64,000 bases of DNA, taken from Tetrahymena elliotti 4EA. Its lineage: Eukaryota > Ciliophora > Oligohymenophorea > Hymenostomatida > Tetrahymenidae. The notes under the pieces are model-generated. The model was not told where the DNA came from. It was given only the letters and a program-made list of their open reading frames with translations, and did not search any database. The stretch is from positions 62,001 to 126,000 of the forward strand of contig AFXF02001781.1 in assembly GCA_000231825.2 (NCBI GenBank), written 5' to 3'. The translations under genes were made by a program, and so were the position numbers. Position 1 is the first letter of the stretch. Each line of letters starts with the position of its first letter. This document shows, piece after piece, positions 38,401 to 53,000 of the stretch.

Positions 38401-41400
38401 AATCTAAAACAATACTTTGATTCAACAATAAAACTAAAAAAATGATAATTAATAAACACAAAATAAAGATTAAGAAGATCAAAACAAAAACGAAAAAAAA
38501 GCATTTTAAATTAATGTGTCTGATGCTTAAAAAAATATCATTATTGAAAATTTAGAAGAATAAACTAAAATAGATAATAAGCAAGTCAATTTTTAGATCA
38601 ATGAAATCTAGGAAGAGGAAAGTACAAAACAAAACACAAAAAAGACAAATTTCTTGTCAGTGTATCCTGAAAGTAAACTAATTTCAACAATATTATATGG
38701 TTAATGAATATATTAAAATAATTAAGCTTTGCATTATATCTAGAAGATGGATGGCCCATCTCGTGTTTCATTTAACTAACTAGTTGGGGGAGAGGAAAAT
38801 GAATAAAAACTACTTTCATTTGTAATTTTATTAAAACAGATTTCTATATTTAATTATTTATTGATTTTTTATTCATTTTATTTATAAAAAGATTCCTTCA
38901 GCAACAACTATTGATCATGACGGCAAAACAGTAAGTTAATAAAACTTTGGGAATTATTTTCTGATAGCTCCTGATAGTTAGTAAGCAATCAAAAAGAGAT
39001 CTTTTGATATTTCCAGCTAGAGTCACTAGCTAGCTGCCTCACCAAGTGATCATAGTATTGATAATATTTAAAAGAATAGAGCCAAATCAAAGACGATTGA
39101 AACAAAGAACTTTAGAGAAAAATAAACAACTTTAAAATAATCAACATTTTTGAAATTGAATTAAAGTACTTTTTAAAATTTAGATGCATAATTAGAATAA
39201 AAATAGAAAATTTATAAGCAAATTGATAATTTACTTGTGAATGATTAAAATATTTAAAATAAAGTTAATCAATCTATTTTTAAATTATAAACCCCTCCTA
39301 CAATTCCAATTAAAAGTAAACTTTTTTAATTTTGAAAGTAAAATAAATAAATAAAATTTGTAATAGGCTAGTAAAGGTTAAATGATATTCAATTAGAAAG
39401 TAATGCTGGTGGTGATTAACATGTAAAAAATGACTCAAATTTGATAGATTTTGTTTAACAATCCAAGCTTAATATGGTAGTGTTATCTAGACCTATGTCT
39501 GCCATACCTTTAAAAAAATCTAAATCTAAATATTACTTCCCTGAAGAAAGAGATGAAGGTGAAGTTAAATAAAGTAGAGGTTAAATATACTAATAAATGA
39601 TAGATGGTAACTCCTACCCAGATTAAACGGCTACTATAGGACACATAAAGTAAGGAATCCAACAGATTAACGAAAAGAAAGAAAATTCATAACAAATGAA
39701 TTCTTTTTAAACTTTTCAACACTCTTTTAATTAAGAATCGAAAAGTTCTATGAGAAAAAGATAATAATCTGAATATGGAACAGGTATGTACAAGTAAGCT
39801 AGTAATAAGTTAAGGAGATAAGAATCTTAAACTTCTTTCTCTAACTTGACTTAATAGTAACTTTAGTCATATTATAATAATAAAAAATAATCAAATTTAA
39901 ACTCAACTCAGTTAATGTAATAAAGTGGGAATTAAACAAATAACCCTCTTTAAAGAAAATCATCTTTTCATAGACAAAATAGTATATCTGTTATCAACAA
40001 AAAGTAAGCTTAAATTTAAAATCAAGGGTAAACAAAAAACAATAATAAAAACATTGTAAGTCTTGCAGCTATGCCTGAAATAGATAATGATTAAGAAGAG
40101 GAAATAACTAGCAGCAAAAAATTAAAAGAATACACAAAATATACTGATAATGATATTGATAGTGAATCTTAATTGAAAAATTAAGCATCTAAATTAGGCA
40201 GTGTTAATTAAGATGCTATCATTGAAGAAAATTAATCCCATATTGATATCAGAAGAAAATCTAAAAATTCAACTTAAACTGTTGACAAGAACAAGTTAGA
40301 TGAAAATAAAAGTATTGAGATTGTTGAAAATATTTCTTCATTTTTTTTACTTAATTATTTTTTAATTTTTTTTACTTAATTATTTTTTATTGAATAATAG
40401 AAGGTAACTAATCATATATTTTGTTGTCTGATAGTGAAACTGAATTTAGTTAAATATCAGCAGACAGAAAATCCTAATCTTAGTCTCCAAATTCTCCAGT
40501 ACTTTAATTAAAATTAAATTATTTACTTAAAATGTTTTTAATATTTAGCTCAAGAAGAGAAGAGCTTCTGATCAGCTATATCAGAGAAAGTCACTTGTTA
40601 AAGACTGTAAGCTTCAGGTATAAACTGATCTAAAGATTAGAGTTAATAAGCTTAGAGAACCAATTAATGAAATGATTGTAAAAAAAAGATAGGAAGCTGC
40701 TGCTAGATTTATTTAGTAATTTTGGAGAGACTATAAGAATGGTTTTAAGGAATAAATAGACTAAGTGATTACTATTAGCTCTAAAAATAATTTAGAAGGT
40801 CCTACAACAAGTATAATGGAACATAAAAGTAATAATAATGTGAGTGTTAATATCAGCAATATACATTCAAATAATTAGATAACTACTCAAAATATTAAAT
40901 TCAGTAAAAATAACTTGAATTTATAGATAAACATTAATTAAATGGATAATTCCATCAACCAAGAAGCTCGCAAGAAAAAAATAAGTGATGGTTCATTTAA
41001 ATCTTAGCTTTCTATTAAAAAATAACAATTCAATTTTAAATCTCCTTCACCAACTAAATATCAAAGAAGTTAGTATTTCTTTCCTAAATCTATTGAAACT
41101 TCACATAATGTAGGATCTCAAAGTAATATTCCACCTTAACAATAATCAAATTTGATGCCTGTTTAGTCACATAAATATCATAGAAGCACTTCAGTATCTT
41201 CTCCTAAGATTATCAGTTACTTTAGGGATGCTTTAAAAAATAAATAAGCAATTGAAGCAAGAGAAAATCTAAATGATTTACAGCTCAAACCAATTTTACC
41301 ACTAAAATTTTATTTATTTTAATATTAAATTGGTCTTCAACTTTGGAAAATCTAAGACTTTAGAGTCAGCATAGTTGTAAAAAATCATCACAGTTTCAAA

Positions 41401-44400
41401 TTCTTTTAAAAATTTTTTATTTAAAAAAAAAAAATAAATTAGGTGCAAAAAGATGAAGTTTCAGTAAACATGAAATTTTATCTATAAGTTGAATAGTTCT
41501 AAGGAGTTCTTCCTATGAAATTTAAAATAGGAATTTAGGATCTTTAGAATCTCTCACAAATAAAAAAAGCAACAAAATGGAGTTTAGCAAGTGAGTTTTT
41601 GAATTACTTCTTTAAATCTAAAAACTTACTTAGTAATTGGGAAATGTTTTAGTTAAATCAAAATAACTAAGAAAATAAAACCTTTTTTGCTCTCTTAGAT
41701 GGCATGGAGAGAAAGAGGGAGATGATAAAAGAGTTAGAAGAGATAGAGAATGATAGATATGAGCTAATAAATAGAAAGAAATTTTAGTACTGCTCAGATT
41801 CCGAAAGCTATACAAATATTGAAGACATTCATGTGTAAGAGCTTATTCAAGTCTTTGAAAGGTTTTCCTTTTTAATACCAAAATATGCTATTTTCACAAA
41901 TAAAGTAATTTTTATTATAATTTAAATCTATTTTAAAATTTACAATTTATTTAGGAAAATGGTATGATTATCAATATCTCTGAAGCTTAGATTATCTAAA
42001 ATGCAAATGTATCAAGCAATACATCAATACAAGAAAAATTAAAAGATAATTAAAACATTTATGAAAAAAATTTGAAAACCCTTAGGAAGTTTTTGTTAGA
42101 GAGAAAAGCAAAAGTTAGAGAACTTTAATTGAAAAATTAGAGGATTTCCATACATTAAATTGATAAAAAGTTTCATTTAATATCAAATTACAATTTGCCA
42201 TAATTCACAACAAACTTACTTTTATCTTCTAATAAATTATCTAATAAGAAAATATCTTCTTAGTGTTCCATTGATGATGCACTTGAGCAGTAAAGATACT
42301 ATATGTAGCCTTTAAAAAATAGATTAGCTAGTTCTGTATAACCTCCCTAACTCAATATTTCTCTATTAAAAAAAAATACTACAAGGGATGGAAGCCAAAA
42401 TGTAATGAATTAATTAATAAAAAATATTTGATAACTTACTTATTTTCTTACAAAAAGTTTATTAGATTAATGAGAAATGAAAGTGGAATAGATTCTCCTT
42501 TGACTCCAGCAAATATTTTTGGGAAAGATTAAGAAAATTTGATAGGATAGGAATTATTAGATTCTCCTCATCAACTTCAATATTCTTAATCTACTATTTA
42601 GCTACCTAACTAATACAAGAACCAAAACAATAGTATTTCTATTGATTTATAAAGTGAGTTGGTGATTGAAGAAAATAGCTCCAAAAACTATTAAATTATA
42701 GAGCCTCAAGGTGCTTATAGCATCATTGGAAATCTAGGGAAAAAAACTAGATCTTCTAAAAATATCTCTAATAACCCGTTACTTTAATTGAATAGTAAAT
42801 ACTCATCAATAGTAAACTCTCCTTAATTTCTTTCTCCTTAACAATCCAGTTTAAAATCTCCTTCTTCTCATAATTAGTAATAATAATAATTATAATAGCA
42901 GCCATCTTAAACTAGCCTGATGAAAGGAAACAGCACAAGAAGGAGTAGTCTTTTCTTTTAAAAAATGCTTGAATAAAGGATGAAAGAAGCTTAGTAAAAT
43001 ATCCATTAGAATAATCCTATGCTTTCATCCAGCAATACACCTATGACATCTAGCAAACATAGTAAATAGGATAGTTCTCCTTTATAAAAAAAGCAGACAG
43101 GAGATTAGTTTTAAGAATACACAGATGATAATTTAATAATTCCAAATTTAACAAATGAGTCTCCAAATAATAATTAAGCTCCTGTGTTTCCTTTCCAGTT
43201 AAATAAAAATGAAATTTAAGTAAAATCTCCTCAACCTTAAATTCATCATCACATGTTTTTATCTCAGTAGCATTATGCTCCTTTATCCTAATCTTAAAGA
43301 CTTTAACCTAAAAATTAAAATTATTTATTTGAAGAAGAAAATAATTTAAATAATAACTTATCCTTAGATTTACGTAAAAAAGTTTCTGATTTTACCTATG
43401 ATCAAATCGATAGTGATTAATAACTGTTATTATAAAAAACTAATTAATCAAGGTAATAATTTGAATATCCTGTGTCTCCCTCTAATGATGAAGTAAATGA
43501 CACTCCATTCTTTAATAGCGAATAATTTAAAAATGAAAAAATTACACAAATGTATAAAAGAACCTTTAAAAAAGCTACCACTATTGTAGAAGAAAATTAA
43601 GAAGAAATTCTTTAGTAATCAGTTTACTAAGGGCCTTAAAATAGTTTAGCTAGTAAAGTAAGAGCTAGTAAAGTAGAAGAAACAAGCTCAATAAATTAAC
43701 TAGATTAAAAAGTTGAAAGTGATGATTCAAATGAGGTAGAAGAGAAGCCTCTACTTAGACTCCTCGATTAAAAAAAAGAAAGACACAGAATGAGATAAAT
43801 ACAGTATTGGAATCAGTTCAGATATTTTGAAGAAATATCAAATAATAAATACTTTTATATACCTGAGTCATACATTAATCCATTTTAACAAAAGTAAATT
43901 TATTTTTCAAAACAAACAATTCAAAAAATATTTAATAAAAAAGTCAAACAATCTTGCAGGCAATAGTTAAAAAAAATAAAGAATTTTACAGAGCTGTTTT
44001 GAAGATATTTTTAGTTAATGATTAATAAGAAGAAATAGACATAGAGAGAAAAGATGGAATAAATATAGTCTTATCATTATATTAATGCAATTTGAAAGGA
44101 AAGTGGTCAGATTAAATCACTCTTAACTTATTCCAGTTTATTGATGAGTTTTTCCCAAGCAACGATATAAATATGCTTTAAAAGTAAGTGGACGAGCAGT
44201 AACTTGGAGAAAATCAAGAATTTTAACTAAATTATAAGTTTTAAAAAGCTTTCAATTTTAATAAAGTATGTTTTTTTTTAACATTATAATTATTTATTTA
44301 ATTTTTTATATAGTTTCTTTATAGGAAAGGTTTTGACATGAAGCAAGCTCTTTAACTGTAAAAATAACTTTAAGGAAAAATATATATAGAAAACTGCAAA

Positions 44401-47400
44401 ATTAATTTAATTTATACCAGCAAATATAAGAAAAAAATTAAATTTGAAAAAAATACACTCAATTATTCAAGTGCAGGGTAAGATAATGCTCAAGAATTTA
44501 GTTAGTTTGAAACATTAAATAGAATTTAAAGTATTTAAGATAGTCATTATAATGATGACACAGGATCAAAGATATATTCTCAAAATACTTCCAACTATAT
44601 TGGGTTAGATTATATGAAAGAAAATATTGCTCAATATCTTATACCTTAAAAGAGAAATTAGCAGTTAGACTTCAATGCTATAAAAGAAACTTTAGAATAA
44701 GATGATATTCGAGAGTTGCTTAATATAATATAGCAATAAGCTTACAAACCTATATCAGACAACTAATACTACCAAATAAAACTTAATATAGACATCCAAA
44801 GAGAAAATTAAGAAATTGTTTAAAGCAGTTCAAATAAGTAAATCAACTTTGGAGGTTTGATTAGAAATAGTAGACAGTCTATATCACTCCTTTCTAGAGT
44901 TCTACAGGCCTCTGCTAAATTAAAAAAAAATATCTTGAAAATTGAAAGAAATGTAAATTAGACTTCTATAGATTAAAATAACGAACACATAAGCAGAGTC
45001 AATGAAAGAACTCTTGTTTCATAGGGAGATGTTGAAATATTAGAATTTTATAACACGTAATTTAATTTTTAAAAACCAACTAACAAACAAATATATAAAA
45101 ATAATATTTTTGTATTTAAAAAGAGCAAAAAAGATAGGCTATAGTAAGGTAAGGTTGATATACTAAATAAGAAATAAAGGTTGTATTCAATCAATAATAA
45201 TATAATTTAAAAAATATAAACCTTACCAATATTTAGATGAAGAGGAACTCACATCAATTGTAAAGATTTATAATCCAATAAATAACTAATAGGTTGATTA
45301 GGTGATGATCAAAGGTAAAGAGAATATAGAAAAGCTAATAAATATTATATAGTATGGCTAAGAAACGAAAATACCAGTCTATTAGCTTAATTTTCTTTAT
45401 AAGAATATTGGTTTCTTCAGAAGAGTTTATTTTGGTAGTTATATTGAGTAGAATAAAGAATCTCACATCAATAAATTCTTATAGAAATACAATGAAAAAG
45501 ATGAAGCTCTTTACGATCTCTTAAAAAATGCTGATACTTTTTTCAAAGATCAAAGCTATTTACAATTATTTCTTACTAGAATAAAGCTTACTTTAATTTC
45601 TAACTTCCTCTCTTCTCACAAACATGAACAAAATTTTTTGCTAACTTCTTATTTCAACTCTTAAAAAGTCTCTTAGTATTGCAATATCAAAGATTTGGGA
45701 AAAACAATAGTTTAAACCGTAGTTTATGCAACAAATCCTATGTTTACATCTCATCGCTCTGTTTTTATATGCCTCCATTTATTTTCTAAAAAGATGAGAA
45801 ATAGTTATTCGAAATTAGTCTTTACAATCGAAGATATTTAACGTAACTATTCTTTCCCTAAAATTTTATTTTAATGATTTTTTGATAAAAAATAAAGATC
45901 TGATTTAGAAAGAATTCACTCTTGAATTATGCTTGGACAAAGAAAAAATAATTAATATGGTTTATTTATTGTGTGAAAAATTAGTTTATTTCAACACAAG
46001 ATAATTTCCAAATTTCAAATTACCTCTTTCTAATTTAAATAAAAATACAAAAAAATCAAAATATGATTTATTGAACAGTTTTGATCCCACTCCAGAGCCA
46101 CTGGCTTTGACAAAATCTATCCTAACAAATAAGACATTTTTAACTCCAGTTCTAAGGTCTTAAAAAGTAATATTTGTTGGAGTCAAAAAAATCCTTAATT
46201 AATATACCCTAATTACAGTAAGAAGGTAAAATTTCACTTTAAATTCATTCCTAACTCATATTTTGAAAATGATTTCTGATATAAAAAAGATTTGACATTT
46301 TGGACTATTATTGCATTGAAATATATATACCTAAGAGTGGAAGAAAATGGTTTACAAATATGTATCCAAGTGATCTCTGGAGATTTAATCCAGGTTTTAT
46401 GGAAGAATTATTTCCTTTTGTATTTTGGGAAAACCCTAATATTGTAGATGTTATCAAATCTTTCAAAAAAGAAAGATATTTAGATTTTACTAAAAAATAT
46501 GAAAATGATATAATTGAAAGTCCTAAAAAATATATAGATAAGTTAAATAATTAGCAATAAGAGCACAATCAGAAGTTTTATACATCAACAAGATACATAA
46601 CTACTACTAAATTCAAATACGAAAAGTATTATAACGAATATTTTACTTAGCACCTAGCAAGCAGTTAGAATATTACTGATAGTAAAAAGATGTAGACTAG
46701 ATCTTTTGCACATATCAGAGATGATGTGAGTTCTTAAAATAGTATGATCAATATGGACTCCAGTATTACAATAAATGAATAACAAAGAAAGAGTAAAATG
46801 AGAAAATAAACTTTGAGATAGGTTTCAATTTTAAAAAATAGTAAAAGTATAGGCTTTAAAGAAAATGATGAGATAATAAACGAAAACGAGCATAAAGAAA
46901 GTATTGATGTTTAAGCTAATAAGTAAAGTGGCAAGCGTACATTGAAAAAATAGCTTACTTTTAATGAATTTTTAGTAGAGTAAAATTATGTTAATACTAT
47001 CAAACCATCAAAGGCTAATAATGAAGAGAAAAAAGAACCAAACTCTAAAACTTAAACATACTACTAATCCTATTTGCAAAGCAAACATAAAAGAGTTTCA
47101 TTTGATAAATTCTCTTACAAAAATAAGCCTAATTAATTCCTTAAAATATTTGAAAAGAATCAACTTGAAGCAACTGATGTCCTTGAATTAAAAGTAATTT
47201 ATTTATTTATTTCAAATAGTTTTGCTAAATTAACTTACAAAACATTTTTTAAGATTTGGGAAAAGATGATTGAATCAATGGAAGTCAGAGTTAATGAGTA
47301 GGGAAAACTTTTATTTGTAGTTGATACATTTAAGGGTTTGCTGAAAGAAATTTTAGCAACTTTTATTACTCATTTAAGAAGCTAAGATAATGTATAAGTA

Positions 47401-49269
47401 TAAGTTACTATTGAGAAATAACCCTAAAAGGTAAAAAGTAAATTGCTGCTTTATCTTGACTCTCCAAAATTTTAGCAAAATTCAAAGTAAAAGAATCAAA
47501 AAAGTTTTAAAGCAGTAAGAAATAATAATAATTAAATCGATCATGATAGCCCTAAACACAAAAGACACAAGAAAAAAAAATTATCTATTTCTTCTGGTGG
47601 ATCCTCATCTCAAAATTCTATTTCTTCATATTCTTCATCAGACTCATCTTCTCAATCCTCTCAAGATGATAGATCTCCTGTAGTCTATTAGGATGAAGAA
47701 AATCAAAGCAAATAGCATAGCTTTGTTCATGGGTTATAGGAAATGGAAACAGAAGATTACTTTTAAAAAGTAAAAGATAAATATGAAAGAGAATTGTTGG
47801 AAAAAGAAATGCTGGGAAATTCGATTTCCCTTTATTTAGAAGAAGCAATAAAATGGGATGTTTTTATCAGAATTAACTTTTTTGAAAAGCTCTAAACTGA
47901 AAATGAAAAATTAAGCATGAATTTGCTGCTCTAATAATATTTTAATGAAAATAAAAATAACCTTAGTTAATATGTAGAGAGATTTAGAAGCACTAATAGA
48001 AAGAGTGCACCAAGATAGTTGGTCAATAAACCTGCTGGGTCTTAGAGAAATATAACTGAATAACAGGTTTCGTCTAAAATTCATGTCACTCGTACATCAA
48101 TATTTGATAAGCTGTAAAACAAATCTAACTCTTTTAAAAATATTTATTAAGATCAACAAGCAAAGAACAATAAAACAACTATGATGGTTTAAAAAGCAGC
48201 TAAGAGCGTGATGATTAACTCTCCATTATAAATACCACTAAATGATAAAGATGCTTATTTTAATTAAGAAGAAGAGGATGAAAATAATGAAGATCAAGGA
48301 AACTATTATCCTGAAAATTACTGCTTTGTTAGCTCTGATTTTGTTTAAATGGCTAGCATGATTAAAAATAAAATAAGAGAAAATTATTTACCTTCAGCCT
48401 TATACGAGGATGAAGAGTATTACTAAGAACAGTAGAAGAAATAAGGCAAAGCTTTTAAGCATTTTGAAAATATTCTTACTGCTAATAAGCAAAGACGCAA
48501 CACTATGGCAATAGTCCTCTAAGATAAATCTCCAAATAATTTTAGAAATAATCAAAATAAAAGAAGCTTTTTAACTCCTAATACATACTAATCTGACAAA
48601 GCTCCAGAATAACAAATCGAAAAATAAGAGAGTGTCGCAAATAAGCTAAAAAGTAGATTTAGTTTTGCTTAAATAAAGAATCTATAATCATAAGGTTAAT
48701 AAGATACTCAATAAAATCCATAGCTAAATTCAGCAATGAAGGGTCTTGGAATGTTAAAGTCTGTGAGAGGAATTAGTTTTGCTTCAAATGAATAAAATAC
48801 AGTAGAAAAAAAATCAAATTTTAATTCTCCTTCTACCTCAAGACTCTCAGGATTTAACAGTCGCTTAAAAACAATTCTTTTAGCACAACCTGCATACTTT
48901 TCAAATATAGAAGAAGCAGTAAAATTTGAGCCAAAGGTTTAATTGAATTGTGATATCAGCATTTAACGTTTAATTGATCCAAATTAAAAGCATTTCATTT
49001 TAATGTATAGAGGTGTATTCACAAAAAAACCCCTGCAGATGATAGCAATTTATTACTAAACTTCAAAAAGAAAATTCTTTGCTGAGATATGGAATATTAA
49101 AACACAAAAAAGAGTCAAATAAAAAATTAAATTTAAATAAATTTGTTATTAAATTCCATTTGTAAAGCAACTTTTAAAGCTTAAATAATATTCTGAAATA
49201 GGAAAAAGAATATTCTTGACATTTAAAAATGCTTTAATGATATCAACTTACTACTTAGTCAATTCTTGA
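35441..49269 (+). CDS. Giant IQ-motif protein, first of a tandem paralogous pair
   Basis: A gene of about 13.8 kb with many short introns, encoding roughly 4,000 residues. The ATG (35441) follows an in-frame TGA directly. After a short exon and an intron to about 35709, the N-terminus is helical and TPR-like (LTKLGEKLIKDDDFDEAEKY; LLLSCIELQKYVQAFACCKK). A very long Q/N/S/K-rich region follows. An IQ calmodulin-binding-type motif (EAAARFIQQFWRDYKNGFKE) lies at about 40690-40750. Downstream come further structured islands (RHRMRQIQYWNQFRYFEE near 43780; SGRKWFTNMYPSDLWRFNPG near 46335) and a Ser-rich run near 47590-47660. The last 280 nt (LMYRGVFTKKP to EIGKRIFLTFKNALMIS) match the end of the next gene. 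It stops at TGA 49267-49269. Function unknown; the size, coiled regions and IQ motif suggest a cytoskeletal or basal-body scaffold, which is inference. I cannot fully exclude a hidden gene boundary. Confidence 0.7.
40341..40390. repeat. 25-nt direct tandem duplication inside an intron
   Basis: T8-ACTTAATTATTTTTTAA (40341-40365) is followed at once by a copy identical except for its last base (40366-40390). It lies in an intron-like stretch of the first giant gene, just before an AATAATAG acceptor. It probably arose by slippage or a recent local duplication. Confidence 0.7.
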
Positions 49270-50024
49270 GTAGAAATAGCTTAAATAAAATTTAAATCAT
49301 TCATTATTTAAAAAAATAAAAATTTTATGAAAAATTGTAAAAAATATTTTGAATAATTGTTCACTGTTTTATTCATTTTTAATAGGTTCATTCAATAAAA
49401 AGAAACCTATTTAGATGATTTTTGTAAAATTTTGCAAAACTTCTATGAAAATTTATGTAAGAAAGTTTAAAGCATTCTAACATTAAAAAATTTTAAACAA
49501 AAAAGAAATTTAAATAAATCAATATATTAGTTATCAAATTGAATTATTCAAATAATATATTTAAAAATGATTTATCAAATTAAAAAAAAGATCACTTAAA
49601 AATTATTTAAAGGTCTAACCTAAGATATTGTAAATTCTCGATAGATGAAAATGAAAATAATAAATTAGTCAATATTTTAAATATTATTGTGCTTCATTTG
49701 TTGAAATAATTGAACATTATCAAAGGTTTACAAAAATGATTGAATGAATGAATATAAATTTCAAAAATTAAATATTATTTATTAAAGTTTTTATTTTCTT
49801 TAATTATTTCAAAAACACCATGATTTCTGTTAGTTGTTTGTATTTCCAATACATATTTTTAAATGACAAGCATTTTTTTAATTCAAAGTAGGAATAATTT
49901 TTTTTATTAAATTTTATAAGATAAACTAAAAACTGTCTTAATAACTAAAGTAGAATTTACCAAATAATTTTATTTTTTCTAAATATAAAACCCTGATAAG
50001 AAATATTGTATCTCAGAAAAAGGG
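49270..50024. other. Intergenic spacer between the two giant genes
   Basis: Only about 750 nt of AT-rich sequence separates the stop of the first giant gene from the ATG of the second, on the same strand. No coding frame or clear repeat of the flanks is visible. Confidence 0.5.
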
Positions 50025-53000
50025 ATGTAAGACAATAACCTAACTGAATCAGCGGTAAATATTAAATATTGTTAAATTTGCTCAATGTAGTTTCATTTTT
50101 ATCATTTTATAGAGAAGTAGAAGTACTCATAGGAATCAGAATAACCTTTAAACTTACTAGCAAAGTATTGAATAATTTACTAAATCAGGATTAAAATTTC
50201 TTGAAGAGGGAAAGACTTAAGAAGCCATCCTTCTTTTTGAGAAGTAAAGTAGACTTATTTACAATTAAAGGACAGAATTTCTAAATTATCAAACAAATGG
50301 TGAATATGAGTGGTATAAATTATTAATGATGTGCAAGATAAATATAAGTGTGGCTCTGAAAATGAATTAGGAAATACAATAAAGTTTATCTGTTTTACTT
50401 GATGTATATAACTTAATTTCAAATGTGAAGATAGACTCTAATTTTATAGAATAATATTTCATGATTGACTACAAAAGTTCATATGATATGCTACTTTTCT
50501 AAATATGTGAGGCTTATATTTGTCTAAATTAGTATGACAACTATGAAAAATTTGCTTTAAAATGTATTTTTTATTTAGAGAGCACATTCTTTTAGATTCT
50601 ATAAAAGGTAAATGATTATGTAATGCTTGAGTAAAATCCTGTTCAATAAAGTTAATCTGAAAAGAAAGACTACAATAATATTTTTTTTAGTGCAAATCTA
50701 ATACAATTAAATGAAAATTTTGATTAAAATCCTTTTTTTACAAGTCTTAAAAACAAAAAAATAACTTAAATTACTGAAATAGAATAATTATTTGAGAAAA
50801 AGATTATAATTTTGTAGAAAACATGTGAGTACTTATGTAATCTGTATCAGAAATAACTAAAATTTAATTTAGCCTCTATTGCTATTAAAAAAAGCTTGTC
50901 TTTGGCTATATATAGTAAAAATAAATCATAAATAGATAGGTATTCAAAAATGTTTTCAGAGATATAAACAGATTTGAGAGAAAATGAAAAATCTAAACAC
51001 AATCAATTTAACAGTCATAATATTTTATAAACTGCATTATTACTAAATGATCATTCCTTTGTCTCTATTGAAGATTAAAAAGAAAATAATTTAATTTTGA
51101 TATAAGAATAATAATCACATAATCCTTCATAGAAAATAACAAAAGGAGCAGATAAAATGAGTTTAGAGTTAATAAATTAAGTAATAAAAAATGATTAAAA
51201 CAAAGAATCTAAATTTCAAGAAGACAGCTAACAAATTTAAAATTATTAAGAGAATAATTAAATTATAGACCTCTTTTATCCTAAAATTGAAACTAGTTTT
51301 GAAAATGCAAAAGATACAGAATAAAATAATATTTTTCAGAGTGGTAACTTTGATAAATAAATTGAAAGCTATCATTAAAATTCTAATTTAGTATTATCTT
51401 AATAGAAATTTAATAATGTTATATCTCCTATTAATTCATAACCACTAAATAGCAATTCTAGAATGACTTTCTTAAACCTTCTCCATATTTCAAGTAAATT
51501 TGACAATAATTTAATATAAAAAAATAATAATTTTTAGTTGTAAAAAACATAATTTTAAAAAAAGATTAAAGTTGTTTTTAATAATTATTAAATCCTCAAA
51601 AAATAAGGACTAATTGACCCCCAATGTTATTTAAAATAACTGATAGGCTATTTTTAATTTAATGAAAAAATTCCTTAGAAATTTATTCACTTTTATCATT
51701 CTTTTTAGAAAAAAGAACAATTATTGAATACTCTATTTTTTATTTTGATTAGATAAGAGGAATAACAATTATTAATTTGATTTAAAGATAATTAATAACT
51801 AGTTATTTTCTTTTTTTTTCTTTTAAAAATAATTTATCTCAAGTAATTTTTTGAATGATTATAAAAAAGACAATGACATTTGCTCAATGAGAAAATCCTC
51901 TATTAGCATGAATGAATAGTAAAATAAAGAAATATTTGTTTCTCACAGTTCACAACCCACTATGATAATAAAATAGAAAAGACCTAGTAGTGTTATTTTT
52001 TAAGATAATAAACAAAATTCTAATCAACAAAGCCAAGATTTTTTATAGTTGAAAAGAAAATCAATTCATTAAGATAAAAACAATAGAATAAAAAGTTTGA
52101 GCTAATAAAAAGATATGAATAGACCTTCTTCATCAATAAAATCTTCTTTTGTCAATAATTTATTTTGTGACCCTAAATTTATCAAAAAGATTTAAATGTC
52201 GAATAAAGAGAAAAATAGTCTAAATTAAGAAGATTTATTTCTTTTAAAAAGTAAATCCTAAAATAAGCTTATCTAATAAAATTAAAGTAAGATAACATTT
52301 TTACAGAATTTTTGTTTAAATATTTTTTATTTTAATAGGTTAGATTATTAAAAATTATCTTTAAACTGAAGCAAATGAGGCTGAATCTATTACTCGTTAT
52401 GAATCAGCAGAGAGATCAAAAACTCTAAAAACATAAACATATAATGACAAATCAAATTAATATTAAAATAACATACTTTATAATTTACAACAACCAACAA
52501 ATAGTATTTTTAGAAATAACTCAGCACAAATCAACAGAAAGAATGTATTTGCTAAAAAAAACAATAATATTTTTTAATTCTAAATTTTAGGTGCAAGAGA
52601 AATTAAAAATGAAAATGATAACAAAATTAAAAATAATTAAAAATAAGTTAATTAAACTTCTAAAAAAATTTAAACAGCTATCTTTGACACATCTTCTATA
52701 GTTAACGATGCAACTTACAATTCAAAGATAATTTATCCAACAAAATATAATACTTTATTAGGACATTAAAGAGCAGAATCATTTTCTTTTCAGAAAAACT
52801 ATCTTTCTAAAAATGAACAATTTTACACTTAATCAAAAGACAATGAAAAAATACAATCTCCTTAGATTTAAATTTAAAAGGATCTATCGAGATAAAAAAA
52901 AGGTTTTTAACCAAAGTTATTAATAGATACCGATCAAATTAATGATGACATATAGATATAATTAAATAATAGGATTAAAAGTGAACAAGCAGAAAGTGAG

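Noticed and set aside
46200..46300. Apparent frameshift at an A6 run (46283-46288) in the first giant gene
   Set aside because: A 65-nt intron with donor GTAAAA (after AGAAG, about 46225) and acceptor AAAAAAG joins the two frames cleanly, giving TVRRFDILDYYC. No frameshift is needed.
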